Shown: piece by piece, positions 11,108-20,924 of the stretch
Layout: every line of letters begins with the position of its first letter
How positions within the stretch are numbered: the stretch's first letter is position 1
NCBI RefSeq assembly: GCF_009829925.1
Contig: NZ_SNVJ01000001.1
Location: 310,001 to 374,000, forward strand
DNA from: Teichococcus coralli
GTDB taxonomy: Bacteria > Pseudomonadota > Alphaproteobacteria > Acetobacterales > Acetobacteraceae
Reading direction: 5' to 3'
DNA: 64,000 nt
Translations under genes and position numbers: made by a program
Notes under the pieces: generated by a model
What the model saw: the letters and a program-made list of their open reading frames with translations, nothing else
Told to the model about the DNA's origin: nothing
Database searches by the model: none

Positions 11108-12540
11108 CACGCCCACCGGAAGGTCGGCGGGGAAATCTTCTCGACCGGCCGGTGCGCCCAGTCCTGCTGCGGGGCGCGGTCCAGGATGCGCTTCTGCGCC
11201 TCATCCAGCGCGGCGGCGGCGCCTTCGTAGTCCATCGTCAGCAGCTTTCCGTCCTTCACCACCGCCTCGCCGTCCACGTGCACCGAGCGGATGGCGCGGT
11301 CGCCGGCGGCGTAGATCAGGCTGCGCATGGGGTCGCGGGCCGGGCGCATCATCGGGTGCGTCACGTCCACCGTCACGAAGTCGGCGCGGCAGCCGGGCGC
11401 GAGCCGGCCGATATCGTCCCGCCCCAGCGCCTTGGCGCCACCGATGGTGGCGGCGTCGAAGAGATCGGTCGAGGTGAGGCTGCGCGGATCGCCGGACTGC
11501 GTGCGCGCGAGATAGGAAACCAGGCGCAGCTCGTCGAGCATGTTGTGCGGATAGGTGTCGGTGCCGATGCCCATGTTGACGCCGCGCTTCCGGTAGCGGC
11601 CGAAATGCTTCAGCGTGATGCCGCGCCGCGCGAAAACCGTTGGGCAGTGGGCCACCGTGGTGCCGGTGGCGGCGAGCCGGTCCAGGTCGTTCTCGGTGTG
11701 CCAGCGGGTGCTCGGGTGGTCATCGAGAAAGATGCCGTGGCCGATGATCGAGCGCTCGGAGAGCAGCCCCATCTCGTCCAGCCAGCCGATCGGCGTCAGG
11801 CCGTGGCGGCGGGTGATCTCGTGGAACTCGACCACGCTCTGCGCCGCGTGGATCTGCCAGGCGAGGCCGCGTTTGCGGGATTCCTCGAAACTTTCGCGCA
11901 GCAGCGTTTCCGAGCAGGTGTCGATCTGCGCCGGCACCACCATGCCGAAGAGCCGGCCCGACGGGTGCTGCTCGGCGCGCTCCATCAGCTGCAACGCCTC
12001 GCCCATCGCCTTTTCGCCGGCCTTTTCGTCCCATTCGTACTCGACGACATGGCCGTTCTTGGTGAACCAGCGCGCCGAGCGGAACATCGGCGCGACGCAG
12101 ACGCGCATGCCGCTTTCCGCCAGCAGGTCCATCCAGCCCGGATGCGCCATGGAGAGGTCGGCCACGGTGGTGACGCCGGAGAGCAGCAGCTCGGAAAGCG
12201 CCACCCGCACGCAATGCGGCACCGCTTCCGCATCGGCGCGGAAGATCGGCATGTATTCGTAGAGCGAGGAGTTGTAGAGGCCGGGGGAGCCGATCTCATC
12301 GATCAGCCCCTTGTTCATCGGCTCGCTGGAGGGGTGGCAGTGGATGTTCACGAGGCCGGGCATGACCATCATGCCCTTGCCGTCGATCACCTCCTCGGCC
12401 GGGCCATCATAGCCACGGCCGACGAAGGTGATCGCCCCGTCGCGAAAGGCCACCTCCGCATCGGTCAGGTAGACATGCTGCTGCGCGGCCCCGTCCCAGG
12501 CAATGACGAGGTCGGCGTTGCGGATAACGGTGGTGGCCAT
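11107..12540 (-). CDS. Amidohydrolase of the TrzA/AtzA-SsnA (chlorohydrolase/deaminase) group
   Basis: A 477-residue metal-dependent hydrolase. The first zinc motif NIHCHP gives His 67 and His 69; the next ligand is in WQIHAAQS, another in IIGHGIFL, and the metal aspartate is in GTDTYPHN. C-terminal blocks [10 protein letters not shown] and [13 protein letters not shown] are typical of cytosine/guanine deaminase-like enzymes. It is cytoplasmic, with no signal peptide. It sits between the binding-protein gene and the ATPase genes, so its substrate is probably what the importer brings in. It could deaminate or dechlorinate a heterocycle or cleave an amide; the sequence does not decide. Confidence 0.85.
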
Positions 12541-12557
12541 GGTCCCTGCCCTTCCCT

Positions 12558-14183
12558 TCAGCGCGTCAGGCGGATGTCGAGGCCCTTGTAGAGGGCGACG
12601 CCGTAGATGCCGTGCGGGCGGACACCCTCCACGCGCGGGCCTGACACCACCCAGAGCGGCTGGCGGATCAGCGGCACCCAGGGATAGGATTCGGTGAGCT
12701 GCTGCTGCACCTTGCCGATTGCCTCGGCGCGCGCCGCAGGCTCCAGCGCCGTCTTGGCGTCGGAGATCAGCCGGTCGGTCTCCGGGTTGCTCCAGTTCAT
12801 GCGGTTCGGTGTCGGCCGGTTGCCGCTCGGGAAGTAGAGCGAGAGCGCGTCCGTCGCCGAGGCATAGGGGTAGGACATGACAAAGGCGTCGAATTCCTGC
12901 GTCGCCAGCTTGCCCCAGGCCACCGTGGCATCCCAGAGCTGGATGCGCATCTCGATGCCGATGCGCCGCAGGTCGGCTTGCACCGCCTGCATCATGCCGT
13001 TGTTGTAGGTTTGCTGGATGCCGTAGAGCAGGAAGCTGGCGCGCTGCCCATCCTTCTCGCGGATGCCGTCGCTGCCCGGCTTCCAGCCGGCGTCATCCAG
13101 CAGCTTGCGCGCCTTGTCCGGGCTGTATTCCGGCATCTCCGAGGCCGCCTTGGCGCTGTAGTCCAGGGCATTCGGATTGATGTAGGAATCCGCGACCTGG
13201 CCTGCGTTGAACCAGACCGCCTTGTTGATGGCCGCCTTGTCCACGGCCATGTTGATGGCCTCGCGGATGACCGGGTCGTTCATCACGGGCTTGTCCACCT
13301 TGAAGCCCATGAAGTTGTCGTAGAAGTAGTTCGGCTGCTGCACCAGCTTCAGGTTCGGGATGCGCTTCAGCCCATCCAGCGCGAAATAGGGGATCCACTG
13401 CGTCACGTCGCCCTGGCCGGACTGGATGGCGGCCAGCCGCGTGTTGGCCTCGGGGATGACGCGCAGGCTGATGCGGTCCACCTGCGGCGAGGGGTTCTTG
13501 TAGATCGGCGGACCCCAGTTGTAGGCGGGATTCTTGGTCAGCACCATTTCCTGCCGCGGCGTCCAGCTTGCCCAGCAATAAGGGCCGACACCGTTGAAGC
13601 CCTGGACGCCGAAGTTGTCGCCAAGCTTCTCCACCGTCGCCTGATCGACCATGCCGGCGAAATACTGCGCGAGCTGGAGCAGCAACTCGCTGTAAGGCTC
13701 CTTCAGCTCGTACTCGACCGTGTGGTCATCGACCGCGCGCACCTCCTTCACCGGGCCGGCACGCCACTTCACCGGGCTGCGCGTCGCGGGGTCGATCCAG
13801 CGGTTGATGCTGTAGACGACATCCTTCGCGGTGAAAGGCTTGCCGTCGCAGAACTTCACGCCCTGCTTCAGCTTGAAGGTGTAGAGCTTGCCGTCCTCGC
13901 TCACCTTCCAGCTCTCGGCGAGGCCGGGGCGGATGGTCTTCTGGTCCCAATCCATCGAGACCAGCGTGTCGGTCAGCAGGAACAGCGCCTCGCCGGCCGC
14001 CGTGGCGGTGGTGCGGTGCGGGTCGTAGCGGTCGGCGTCGATCTCGCGCAGCACCACCAGCGTGCCCTTCGGCGCCATCTGCGCCGCGGCCTGGCCGGCG
14101 GGCAGCAGGCCCGCGAGCGAAAGCATGGTGCCGCCGAGCAGCGCGGCGGCGCGGCGGCGCCCCGTCTTGAGGAATCCAGACAT
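12558..14183 (-). CDS. Periplasmic solute-binding protein, family 5 (oligopeptide type)
   Basis: A 541-residue exported protein. The signal peptide carries a basic GRRRAAALL start, a hydrophobic core and a cleavage region near QAAAQ at about residue 35; the arginine run might allow Tat export. Family-5 blocks follow: LRPGLAESWKVSEDG-like text near residue 80, LKQGVKFCDGKPFTAKDV and the C-terminal YPWVPLIRQP. The ATG at 14183 has GAGAAAGGG upstream, favouring it over an earlier in-frame methionine. It precedes an amidohydrolase and follows two permease genes, giving a complete importer. Ligand unknown. Confidence 0.92.
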   Translation of the reverse strand: MSGFLKTGRRRAAALLGGTMLSLAGLLPAGQAAAQMAPKGTLVVLREIDADRYDPHRTTATAAGEALFLLTDTLVSMDWDQKTIRPGLAESWKVSEDGKLYTFKLKQGVKFCDGKPFTAKDVVYSINRWIDPATRSPVKWRAGPVKEVRAVDDHTVEYELKEPYSELLLQLAQYFAGMVDQATVEKLGDNFGVQGFNGVGPYCWASWTPRQEMVLTKNPAYNWGPPIYKNPSPQVDRISLRVIPEANTRLAAIQSGQGDVTQWIPYFALDGLKRIPNLKLVQQPNYFYDNFMGFKVDKPVMNDPVIREAINMAVDKAAINKAVWFNAGQVADSYINPNALDYSAKAASEMPEYSPDKARKLLDDAGWKPGSDGIREKDGQRASFLLYGIQQTYNNGMMQAVQADLRRIGIEMRIQLWDATVAWGKLATQEFDAFVMSYPYASATDALSLYFPSGNRPTPNRMNWSNPETDRLISDAKTALEPAARAEAIGKVQQQLTESYPWVPLIRQPLWVVSGPRVEGVRPHGIYGVALYKGLDIRLTR

Positions 14184-14205
14184 CCTTGGCCCTTTCTCGT
14201 TCAGT

Positions 14206-15099
14206 TCAGACGCGAAGACGTGGGTCGAGGGCGTCGCGCAGCGCATCGCCCAGCAGGTTGAAGGTCAACACGACGACGAAGATCAGCACGCAGGGCAGCA
14301 CCGCGACGTGCGGCGCGAAGAACAGGAAGGTGCGGCCCTCTGCCGCCATCGCGCCCAGCTCGGCCACCGGGGGCTGCGCGCCAAGCCCGAGGAAGGAGAG
14401 CGCGGAGCCCAGCAGGATCACCTGCCCGAAGCGCAGCGTGGCGAAGACGAACATCGGCGAAAGGCAGTTCGGCGCCACATGGCGCAGGATCAGCCGCGCA
14501 TCGCTCATGCCGGTGGCGCGCGCCGCCTCGATATAGTCCTGCCGCATCACCACCAGTGCGCTGCCGCGCACGATGCGCGCCATCAACGGCACCGTGGCGA
14601 TGGAGAGCGCCAGGATCACCGCCGGAATGCCCGGGCCGAAGATGGCGGCGATGGCGAGGCCGAACAGGATGGCGGGGAAGGAGAGCAGCACGTCCATCAC
14701 CCGCATCAACAGCCCGTCGAGCCGCCGGTAGAAGGCGGCGGCGAAACCCACCAGCGCGCCGGCCGCGCCGCCGAGCAGCACCGAGGCGGCCCCCATCACC
14801 AGCGTCGCGCGCAGGCCGTAGAGCATGCGGGTGATCATGTCCCGCCCCTGCCCGTCGGCGCCCAGCGGCAGGCCGGGCGTGCCCGGCACGGCCATGGCGG
14901 TGGAAAGGTTGTTGTCGAAGGGATCGGTTGGCGCCAGCAGCGGGGCCAGCACCGCCGCCAGGACCAGCAGAACCGCCAGCACCAGCGAGATGGCCGCCAC
15001 CGGCTCGCGCAGCAGCCGCTTCAGCGTGCCCGGCTGCCTCGGCACACTGGGCGCGACCGGCGTGGCGGCGGCCGCGGCGGTGGAATTGACGCCGGACAT
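14206..15099 (-). CDS. ABC transporter permease (DppC/OppC-like)
   Basis: A 297-residue inner-membrane permease. After an Ala-rich cytoplasmic N-terminus there is a hydrophobic span near residues 33-55 (AAISLVLAVLLVLAAVLAPLL), then LGADGQGRDMITRMLYG and the EAA loop YIEAARATGMSDARLILRHV that contacts the ATPases. Other spans follow. The ATG at 15099 lies 2 bases after the DppB-like stop. Two long open frames overlapping it extend beyond the gene and are not translated products by content. Confidence 0.92.
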   Translation of the reverse strand: MSGVNSTAAAAATPVAPSVPRQPGTLKRLLREPVAAISLVLAVLLVLAAVLAPLLAPTDPFDNNLSTAMAVPGTPGLPLGADGQGRDMITRMLYGLRATLVMGAASVLLGGAAGALVGFAAAFYRRLDGLLMRVMDVLLSFPAILFGLAIAAIFGPGIPAVILALSIATVPLMARIVRGSALVVMRQDYIEAARATGMSDARLILRHVAPNCLSPMFVFATLRFGQVILLGSALSFLGLGAQPPVAELGAMAAEGRTFLFFAPHVAVLPCVLIFVVVLTFNLLGDALRDALDPRLRV

Positions 15100-15101
15100 G
15101 C

Positions 15102-16043
15102 TCACGCCCCCCGCATGCGCGGGTCGAGCGCGACATACAGCACATCGACCGCCAGATTGACGAGAATGAAGCCCATGGAGAGCACGATGATGGTGCCTTG
15201 CGCCATCGGGAAGTCGGCGGAAAGGATCGCGCCCACGGCAAGTCGCCCGACGCCCGGCCAGGAGAACACGGTTTCCGTCACCACCGCCCCGCCGAGCAGA
15301 AAGCCGATCTGCAGGCCGATCAGCGTCACCACCGGGATCAGCGCGTTGCGCAGCGCATGGTGCAGCACCACGGCGCGCTCCGTCAGACCCTTGGCGCGGG
15401 CGGTGCGGACGTGCTCGGCCCCCAGCACCTCCAGCACGGCGGTGCGGGTCATGCGCGCCACCGGCGCGACGAACACGCCGCCCAGTGTCAGTGCCGGCAG
15501 GGCGATGGCCTGCCAGCCCTCGACGGTCCAGAGAGGGCCCCCGCGCCCGGTGAAGGGCAGCAGTTGCCACCGGAAGCCGACAAACCAGATCAGCATCAGC
15601 CCGAGAAAGAAGACCGGCACCGAGCCGCCCGCCACCGAGAGCGCGGTGATGGCGCGGTCCAGCACCGTTCCGCGGAAATAGGCCGCCACGGTGCCCAGGA
15701 GGATGCCGAGCGGAATGGCCCAGAAGAGCGAGGCGAACATCAGCTCCAGGGTCGGGCCAATGGTGCCGCCCAGCTCCTGCGTCACCGGCATGTTGTTGAT
15801 GATGGAAACGCCGAGATCGCCATGCAGCAGGCGCCAGACATAGATGCCGAACTGGACATAGAGCGGCTGGTCGAGCCCCAGCTCGGTACGGATGGCGGCG
15901 ATGACGTCGGCGGTGGCGGTCGGCCCGGCGCGCACCACGGCCGGGTCGGTGGGCACCACCTGCATCAGCAGGAAGCCGATCAGCAGCACGCCGAGCATCA
16001 CGGGCAGCGTCGTCAGCAGGCGCTGCAGGACATGGCGAAGCAT
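15102..16043 (-). CDS. ABC transporter permease (DppB/OppB-like)
   Basis: A 313-residue permease with an N-terminal span LQRLLTTLPVMLGVLLIGFLL, the family segment LGLDQPLYVQFGIYVWRLL, FFLGLMLIWF, the EAA loop VRTARAKGLTERAVVLHHAL near residue 213, and a C-terminal span. It pairs with the next gene to form the channel. It starts 4 bases after the preceding amidohydrolase stop and shows no strong ribosome site, so translational coupling is likely. Confidence 0.93.
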   Translation of the reverse strand: MLRHVLQRLLTTLPVMLGVLLIGFLLMQVVPTDPAVVRAGPTATADVIAAIRTELGLDQPLYVQFGIYVWRLLHGDLGVSIINNMPVTQELGGTIGPTLELMFASLFWAIPLGILLGTVAAYFRGTVLDRAITALSVAGGSVPVFFLGLMLIWFVGFRWQLLPFTGRGGPLWTVEGWQAIALPALTLGGVFVAPVARMTRTAVLEVLGAEHVRTARAKGLTERAVVLHHALRNALIPVVTLIGLQIGFLLGGAVVTETVFSWPGVGRLAVGAILSADFPMAQGTIIVLSMGFILVNLAVDVLYVALDPRMRGA

Positions 16044-16047
16044 CGGG

Positions 16048-17709
16048 TCAGTCCGCGGCGCCGGCGAGCGCGGCCGCCTCGCCGTTGCGGTCGAAGAGCA
16101 CGCGGCCGCCGCGAAGGGTGAGGTCCGCCCGCGTGGTCAGGATCTCCTCCGGCGCACTCGCGAAGATGTCGCGCGAGAGCACGGTGATATCGGCCTGCAT
16201 GCCCGGCTCCAGCGTGCCACGCTCGCCCTCGGCGAACTGGCTGTGGGCACCACACCAGGTGTAGCAGTGCACCGCCTCCTCCACCGTCAAGGTCTCCTCG
16301 GGGCCGAGCACGGTACCCTTGGAGGTCTTGCGCGTGACCATGGTGTAGAGGTTCGGGAAGGGATCGACCGAGCAGACCGGGCTGTCGGTCGAGGCCGCCG
16401 GATGGTGGCCCTCATGCAGCCAGGTCCGCATGGGATAGGCCACCTCGGCGCGCGCGCGGCCGAGATTGGTGACGTAGAGGTCGCCGAACTCCCAGATGAA
16501 GGAAGGCTGCGGCACGGGGATGATGCCGTGCTTCAGCATCCGCGCGCGCTGGTCGCGGTTGAGGAAGCCGCAATGCTCGATGCGGTGGCGGCGGCCGGCG
16601 ATCGGCGCATCCGGCGCGTCGGCCTTCTCCATGCCGGTGAGCACCTGCTCGATGGCGGCGTCGCCGATGGCGTGGATGTCGAGCTGCCAGCCCTGCCGGT
16701 GGTAGCGGGCGAGCATCTCGTACTGCGCTTCGTCCGGGAAGCAGAAGATTCCCGTGCCGCCGCCGGCGCTCTCCAGATAGGGGTCGAAGAAGGCGGCGGT
16801 CAGCCCGCCGGCGGAACCATCGGCGAAGGTCTTCACCGCGCCCCAGGCGAGCAGCGCCTCGGCGGTCGGGCCGGCCGCGACGTTCGGCCGCAGCCCCTCC
16901 TCCCAGGCCTGTGCCGCGATGCCCTCGGGATTGCCCGCCAGCACCTGCCACATGCGCTGCATCAGCCGGCCCTCGGCCTCCGCGCGGCGATAGGCGCCGA
17001 TCTCGGCCATGCCCGCGCTCATGCCAACGTTCATGTCGGTGGCGGAGGCGAAGCCCAGCGCGGCAAGGTTGCGCCCGGCGGCCTCGATGGCGTCCACCAT
17101 CTGCACCTCGGAGGGCGCGGGCACCTTGTCGCGCACCAGCCGCATGGCGCGTTCCTGGAACAGCCCCGTCAGCCTGCCGTTCTTGCGCTCGATGGCGCCG
17201 CCCTCGGGGTCCGGCGTGTTGTGGCCGACGCCGGCCAGCTTCATCGCGGCGCTATTGGCCACGCCGACATGCCCGCAGGTGCGGACCATGAAAACCGGAT
17301 GGTCCGGCGCGGCGCGATCCAGCTCTTCGGCCAGCGGATGGCGGCGGATGTCCAGCTCGCCATGGTCGTAGCCCCGGCCCAGGATCCACTGCCCCTTCGG
17401 CGTGTTGCGCGCGGCGGCGGCGATGCGCTTCAGCACCTCGTCCAGCGAGCGCACCTCCTCGGCGCGCAGGTTCACCTGCGTGAGGGCGAGGCCATAGGGC
17501 AGCAGGTGCATATGCGCCTCGTTCAGCGCGGGCATCGCCACGCGCCCGCCGAGGTCGATGCGCCGCGTGCCGGCGCCGGCCTGCGAGGCCACCTCGTCCA
17601 GCGTGCCGACGGCGGCCACGCGGCCGCCCTTCACCGCCAGCGCCTCGGCGAAACCGCCCTTCAGGCCTCGGAAGATGCGGCCGCCGGTGATCAGCAGGTC
17701 GGCGCTCAT
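16048..17709 (-). CDS. Amidohydrolase-3 (YtcJ-like) family protein
   Basis: A 553-residue amidohydrolase-3 enzyme, exoenzyme-regulatory-protein AepA/YtcJ type. Recognisable blocks are LNEAHMHLLPYG (HxH metal motif), GRGYDHGELDIR, DGSAGGLTAAFF, the metal-ligand region DIHAIGDAAIEQ, HRIEHCGFLN and the C-terminal STDSPVCSVDPFPN. No export signal is visible. The ATG at 17709 overlaps the aldolase stop as ATGA. It is a second hydrolase in the transporter operon, unrelated at fold-family level to the TrzA-like one, suggesting sequential cleavage of the imported compound. Substrate unknown. Confidence 0.85.
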   Translation of the reverse strand: MSADLLITGGRIFRGLKGGFAEALAVKGGRVAAVGTLDEVASQAGAGTRRIDLGGRVAMPALNEAHMHLLPYGLALTQVNLRAEEVRSLDEVLKRIAAAARNTPKGQWILGRGYDHGELDIRRHPLAEELDRAAPDHPVFMVRTCGHVGVANSAAMKLAGVGHNTPDPEGGAIERKNGRLTGLFQERAMRLVRDKVPAPSEVQMVDAIEAAGRNLAALGFASATDMNVGMSAGMAEIGAYRRAEAEGRLMQRMWQVLAGNPEGIAAQAWEEGLRPNVAAGPTAEALLAWGAVKTFADGSAGGLTAAFFDPYLESAGGGTGIFCFPDEAQYEMLARYHRQGWQLDIHAIGDAAIEQVLTGMEKADAPDAPIAGRRHRIEHCGFLNRDQRARMLKHGIIPVPQPSFIWEFGDLYVTNLGRARAEVAYPMRTWLHEGHHPAASTDSPVCSVDPFPNLYTMVTRKTSKGTVLGPEETLTVEEAVHCYTWCGAHSQFAEGERGTLEPGMQADITVLSRDIFASAPEEILTTRADLTLRGGRVLFDRNGEAAALAGAAD

Positions 17710-18482
17710 GCGCGCCAATCCAGCCTGGAGCCCTCGATGAGCTGCAGCGCCGAACCCCAGGCCCACTCGCTGTGCGCCAACGAGCGCGCCGGGTCGCCGT
17801 TGAACTGCGCGGCGGTCTTCTGGCGTACCTCCTCAGGCGGGAAGACCAGCTCGGCGCCGCCCGACATGGCTGCCACCTGCGCCTGGCAGGCGCGCTCCAG
17901 GTAATAGATCAGGTTGAAGGCCTCGGGGATGCTGCGCCCGGCCACCAGCAGGCCGTGGTTGCGCAGGATCATCGCCTTGTGCTGGCCGAGATCGGCCACC
18001 AGCCGCTCCCGCTCGTCGAGGTCCAGCGCGACGCCCTCATAGCCGTGATAGGCGAGATGGCCGTAGAACTTCAGCGCGTGCTGGCTGATCGGCAGCAACC
18101 CGTCCTTCTGCGCGGACACCGCGATGCCGGCGGCGGTGTGGGTGTGCACCACGCACACCGCGTCCTCCCGCGCCATGTGCAGCGCGGAATGGATGGTGAA
18201 GCCCGCGGCGTTGACCTGCTTGGTCTCCGCGCCTTCCTCGACGATGTTGCCGTGGAGATCGATCTTCACCAGATCGCTGGCGCGCATCTGGTCGAAGAGC
18301 ACGCCGTAGCGGTTGATGAGGAAGTGGTGCTCCGGACCCGGCACCCGCGCGCTGATGTGGGTGTAGATGAAGTCCGTCATGCGGAAATGCGCGACCAGGC
18401 GGTACAGCGCAGCGAGATCGCAGCGGACGCGCCATTCCTCCTCGGAACAGGTCATCCGGGTTGGCGGTGTGGCGACGTTCAT
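17706..18482 (-). CDS. Class II aldolase/adducin family protein
   Basis: A 258-residue cytoplasmic enzyme of the fuculose-aldolase/ribulose-5-phosphate-epimerase family, probably a divalent-metal lyase or decarboxylase. Metal histidines appear in VVHTHTAAG near residue 112 and in the LRNHGLLV block; the N-terminal segment YTHISARVPG is conserved. A GGGAG lies 8 bases before the ATG at 18482. As first gene of the eight-gene operon it marks the promoter side, with a TCACGCGTGA palindrome 62-71 bases upstream. A close paralogue is encoded at 20154-20924. The reaction is unknown. Confidence 0.85.
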   Translation of the reverse strand: MNVATPPTRMTCSEEEWRVRCDLAALYRLVAHFRMTDFIYTHISARVPGPEHHFLINRYGVLFDQMRASDLVKIDLHGNIVEEGAETKQVNAAGFTIHSALHMAREDAVCVVHTHTAAGIAVSAQKDGLLPISQHALKFYGHLAYHGYEGVALDLDERERLVADLGQHKAMILRNHGLLVAGRSIPEAFNLIYYLERACQAQVAAMSGGAELVFPPEEVRQKTAAQFNGDPARSLAHSEWAWGSALQLIEGSRLDWRA

Positions 18483-19068
18483 CGGCCGGCTCCCTCAGCT
18501 CCGCCGGATGTCATCAGTGCGGAGGCAAACCGTCAATCATCTGTCACGCGTGAAATGGATGGCGCAGTCGGACGCTGCCCCGGAGCAAGGCAAAATCGCC
18601 TCGTCGCTGCACATGCCATGGGCCGGGTACGCGGCTTCCAGGCGCAGCCTGATTGCAGTGCGATACCTCCCGATCGCAGGGCGTTCCGGATGGCCCGACC
18701 TGCGGGCACTCTTCCGCCCACGCATCGCCAGAAAGGGGCACGCATCCCGGCTTGAGAAGGGTCCGGCCGCGCTGTCTCCCGCCGCAGCCCTCGGCGGGGC
18801 ACGACGACGCCCACACCATCATGACCACTCCAGGCGCGCCACCGCGGCCGGGCTTGGCTTCAAGGCAAAAGACATGTCAGTCCGCGCCACCTTCGCGGAG
18901 GCCGGCTCCCCCGGGGCCGCGAACGGCACGGCCCGCGCCGGCGGTGCGAGCGTGGCGAGGCCGGGAAGCGGACGAGTCCTGGCGATCTCGCCAGCGCTTT
19001 CACGCTGGCCGGGGATCATCACGCCGCCTGTGCCGGCCTGATCCGGCGCAGTCCTGCCTGGCGTCGCC
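18483..19068. other. 586-base intergenic region without a recognisable gene
   Basis: No frame in this stretch gives a protein resembling a known family, and the open frames present look like GC-driven noise. It should hold the promoter of the eight-gene operon at its left end. Visible structures are a perfect 10-base palindrome, TCACGCGTGA, at 18544-18553 and two overlapping short hairpins near 18981-19008 (GGCGA/TCGCC and CCAGCG/CGCTGG), the latter on the 3' side of the PotA-like gene and possibly a weak U-less terminator. Confidence 0.6.
18544..18553. promoter_or_regulatory. 10-base perfect palindrome upstream of the transporter-hydrolase operon
   Basis: TCACGCGTGA is fully self-complementary and ends 62 bases before the first start codon of the operon, a usual distance for an operator near a promoter. 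No regulator gene is adjacent. A 10-base palindrome can arise by chance, so this is only a candidate. Confidence 0.35.
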
Positions 19069-20148
19069 TCAGGCTGCCCGTGCCTGATCGTCCTCGACTG
19101 GCACGGCAGCGACGGCGCTCCAGCCGAGCCGCACCGGCAGGCCCTCGGCCGGTGCCAGCGCCGCGCCCCAGCTCGGAAGCGCGACGCGCAGCTCGCCCAG
19201 TTCCGCCGTCTCCACCGTGAGGCTGAAGCCGGCGCCAAGATAGGACCAGCCGGCGATGCGCCCGCTGACGCTGTTCTCCGCCTCGGCACCCTCGGGGAGC
19301 AGGGCGATCTTCTCCGGGCGCAGCGAAAGCAGCACCGGGCCGGCCGGCGCCGTGGCGACGCGCAGCCGGGTGCCGCCCGCACGCACCACCCCGCCGCCCT
19401 CGCCCACTCCTCGCAGGAAGTTCGATTTGCCCAGGAAGTCCGCCACGAAGCGGGTGCGCGGGTTCTCGTAAAGCTCCGAAGGCCGGCCCTGCTGCACCAC
19501 GCGCCCGCGGTTCAGGATGGCGATGCGGTCGGAGAGGCTCAGCGCCTCCTCCTGGTCATGCGTGACGTTGACGAAGGTGCGGCCGATGCGCCGGTGCAGC
19601 GCCTTCAGCTCCTCCTGCAGCTCCGCGCGCAGCTTCTTGTCGAGCGCGGAGAGCGGTTCGTCGAGCAGCAGCAGCAACGGATCGAAGACCAGCGCGCGGG
19701 CTAGCGCCACGCGCTGCTGCTGGCCGCCGGAGAGCTGCGCCGGCCGCCGGTCCGCGAAGGCGGAGAGCTGCACCAGGTCGAGCGCCGCGCGCACCTTGGC
19801 CTGCTGCTCGGCGCGGCCCAGGCGGCGCACCCGCAGCGGAAACGCGACGTTCTCGGCCACCGTCATGTGCGGAAACAGCGCATAGCCCTGGAACACCATG
19901 CCGAATTCGCGCCGCTCGGGCGGCAGCGCGGTGATGTCCCGCCCATCCAGCGTCACGCTGCCGGTGCTGGGCTCGACGAAGCCGGCGATGATCATCAGCA
20001 GCGTCGTCTTGCCCGAACCGGAGGGGCCGAGCAGGGTCAGGAACTCGCCGCGCTCCACCGCCAGGTCAACCCCCTCCACCGCGGTGAATCCGCCATAGCG
20101 CTTGGCGATGCCCTGCAGGGCCAGGGCGTGGCCGGTCGCTCCGCTCAA
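19069..20148 (-). CDS. Orphan polyamine-type ABC transporter ATP-binding protein (PotA-like)
   Basis: A 359-residue ATPase of the spermidine/putrescine/iron/thiamine importer group. Walker A GPSGSGKTT is near residue 41, Q-loop VFQGYALFPHMTVAENV, signature LSGGQQQRVALARAL, Walker B LLLLLDEPLSALD and switch histidine VTHDQEEALSLSD. The C-terminal TOBE domain (LLSLRPEKIAL onward) binds regulators or substrate in this family. It lies 5 bases after a class II aldolase gene in a three-gene operon, with no permease or binding protein nearby. It therefore needs partners encoded elsewhere, or supports several importers. Confidence 0.9.
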   Translation of the reverse strand: MSGATGHALALQGIAKRYGGFTAVEGVDLAVERGEFLTLLGPSGSGKTTLLMIIAGFVEPSTGSVTLDGRDITALPPERREFGMVFQGYALFPHMTVAENVAFPLRVRRLGRAEQQAKVRAALDLVQLSAFADRRPAQLSGGQQQRVALARALVFDPLLLLLDEPLSALDKKLRAELQEELKALHRRIGRTFVNVTHDQEEALSLSDRIAILNRGRVVQQGRPSELYENPRTRFVADFLGKSNFLRGVGEGGGVVRAGGTRLRVATAPAGPVLLSLRPEKIALLPEGAEAENSVSGRIAGWSYLGAGFSLTVETAELGELRVALPSWGAALAPAEGLPVRLGWSAVAAVPVEDDQARAA

Positions 20149-20153
20149 GCGCC

Positions 20154-20924
20154 TTACTCCCGATAGTCCGGCTGCTCGCGGTCCATCTTCCGCCTCAGCG
20201 CCTGCCAGGGCAGCCAGCCCTTGCTGGGAGAGTCGGAGGACTGCGCACGCACCCGTTCCACCACCTCCGGCGCAGGCACCGAGAGCGGGGCGCCGCTGGA
20301 CTGCGCCGAGACCTGGATACGGCAGGACTGCTCCAGGTAGTACATCCAGTAGAAGGCCTCGGCGACGGTGCGGCCGATGGTCAGCAGGCCATGGTTGCGC
20401 AGGATCAGGCAGGTCTTGTCGCCGAGGTCGCGCACGATGCGCTCCCGCTCGCCGAGATTGTCCTCCGCCGCCACGCCCTCATACTCGTGGATGGCCACGC
20501 GGCCATGCAGCTCCATGTTCATCTGGTTCAGCGGCAGCAGCCCGCCGGCTTGCGCGGCGACCGTCATGCCGGCCAGGGTGTGGGTGTGCATCACGCATTG
20601 CGCCCGCTGCACCGCGCGGTGCACCGCCGAATGGATGACGAAGCCCGCCGGGTTCACCGGCCAGCTCGTCCGCTGCAGCGGCTCGCCCTCGGCATCCACC
20701 ACCACGAGGGAGGAGGCGGTGATCTCCTCGAACAGCAGCCCATAGGGATTGACGAGGAACCGGTGCCCCTCCCCCGGGATGCGCATGGAGAGGTGGGTAT
20801 AGACGAGGTCCGTCATGCCGAAATGCGCCAGCAGGCGGTATGCGCAGGCGAGGTCCTCGCGCAGTTCGCGCTCGCCGGGCTGATGGTCCGGATCGGGGCG
20901 GCTGGGGGGCGGCGGAAGCGGCAT
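20154..20924 (-). CDS. Class II aldolase/adducin family protein (second copy)
   Basis: A 256-residue paralogue of the protein encoded at 17706-18482, with the same landmarks: FGMTDLVYTHLSMRIPG, the metal motif VMHTHTLAG near residue 117, and LRNHGLLTIG. Its ATG overlaps the stop of the upstream dehydrogenase (TGATG). The pairing with a 2-hydroxyacid dehydrogenase suggests it handles a hydroxy or keto acid, but the substrate is not predictable. Confidence 0.85.
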   Translation of the reverse strand: MPLPPPPSRPDPDHQPGERELREDLACAYRLLAHFGMTDLVYTHLSMRIPGEGHRFLVNPYGLLFEEITASSLVVVDAEGEPLQRTSWPVNPAGFVIHSAVHRAVQRAQCVMHTHTLAGMTVAAQAGGLLPLNQMNMELHGRVAIHEYEGVAAEDNLGERERIVRDLGDKTCLILRNHGLLTIGRTVAEAFYWMYYLEQSCRIQVSAQSSGAPLSVPAPEVVERVRAQSSDSPSKGWLPWQALRRKMDREQPDYRE

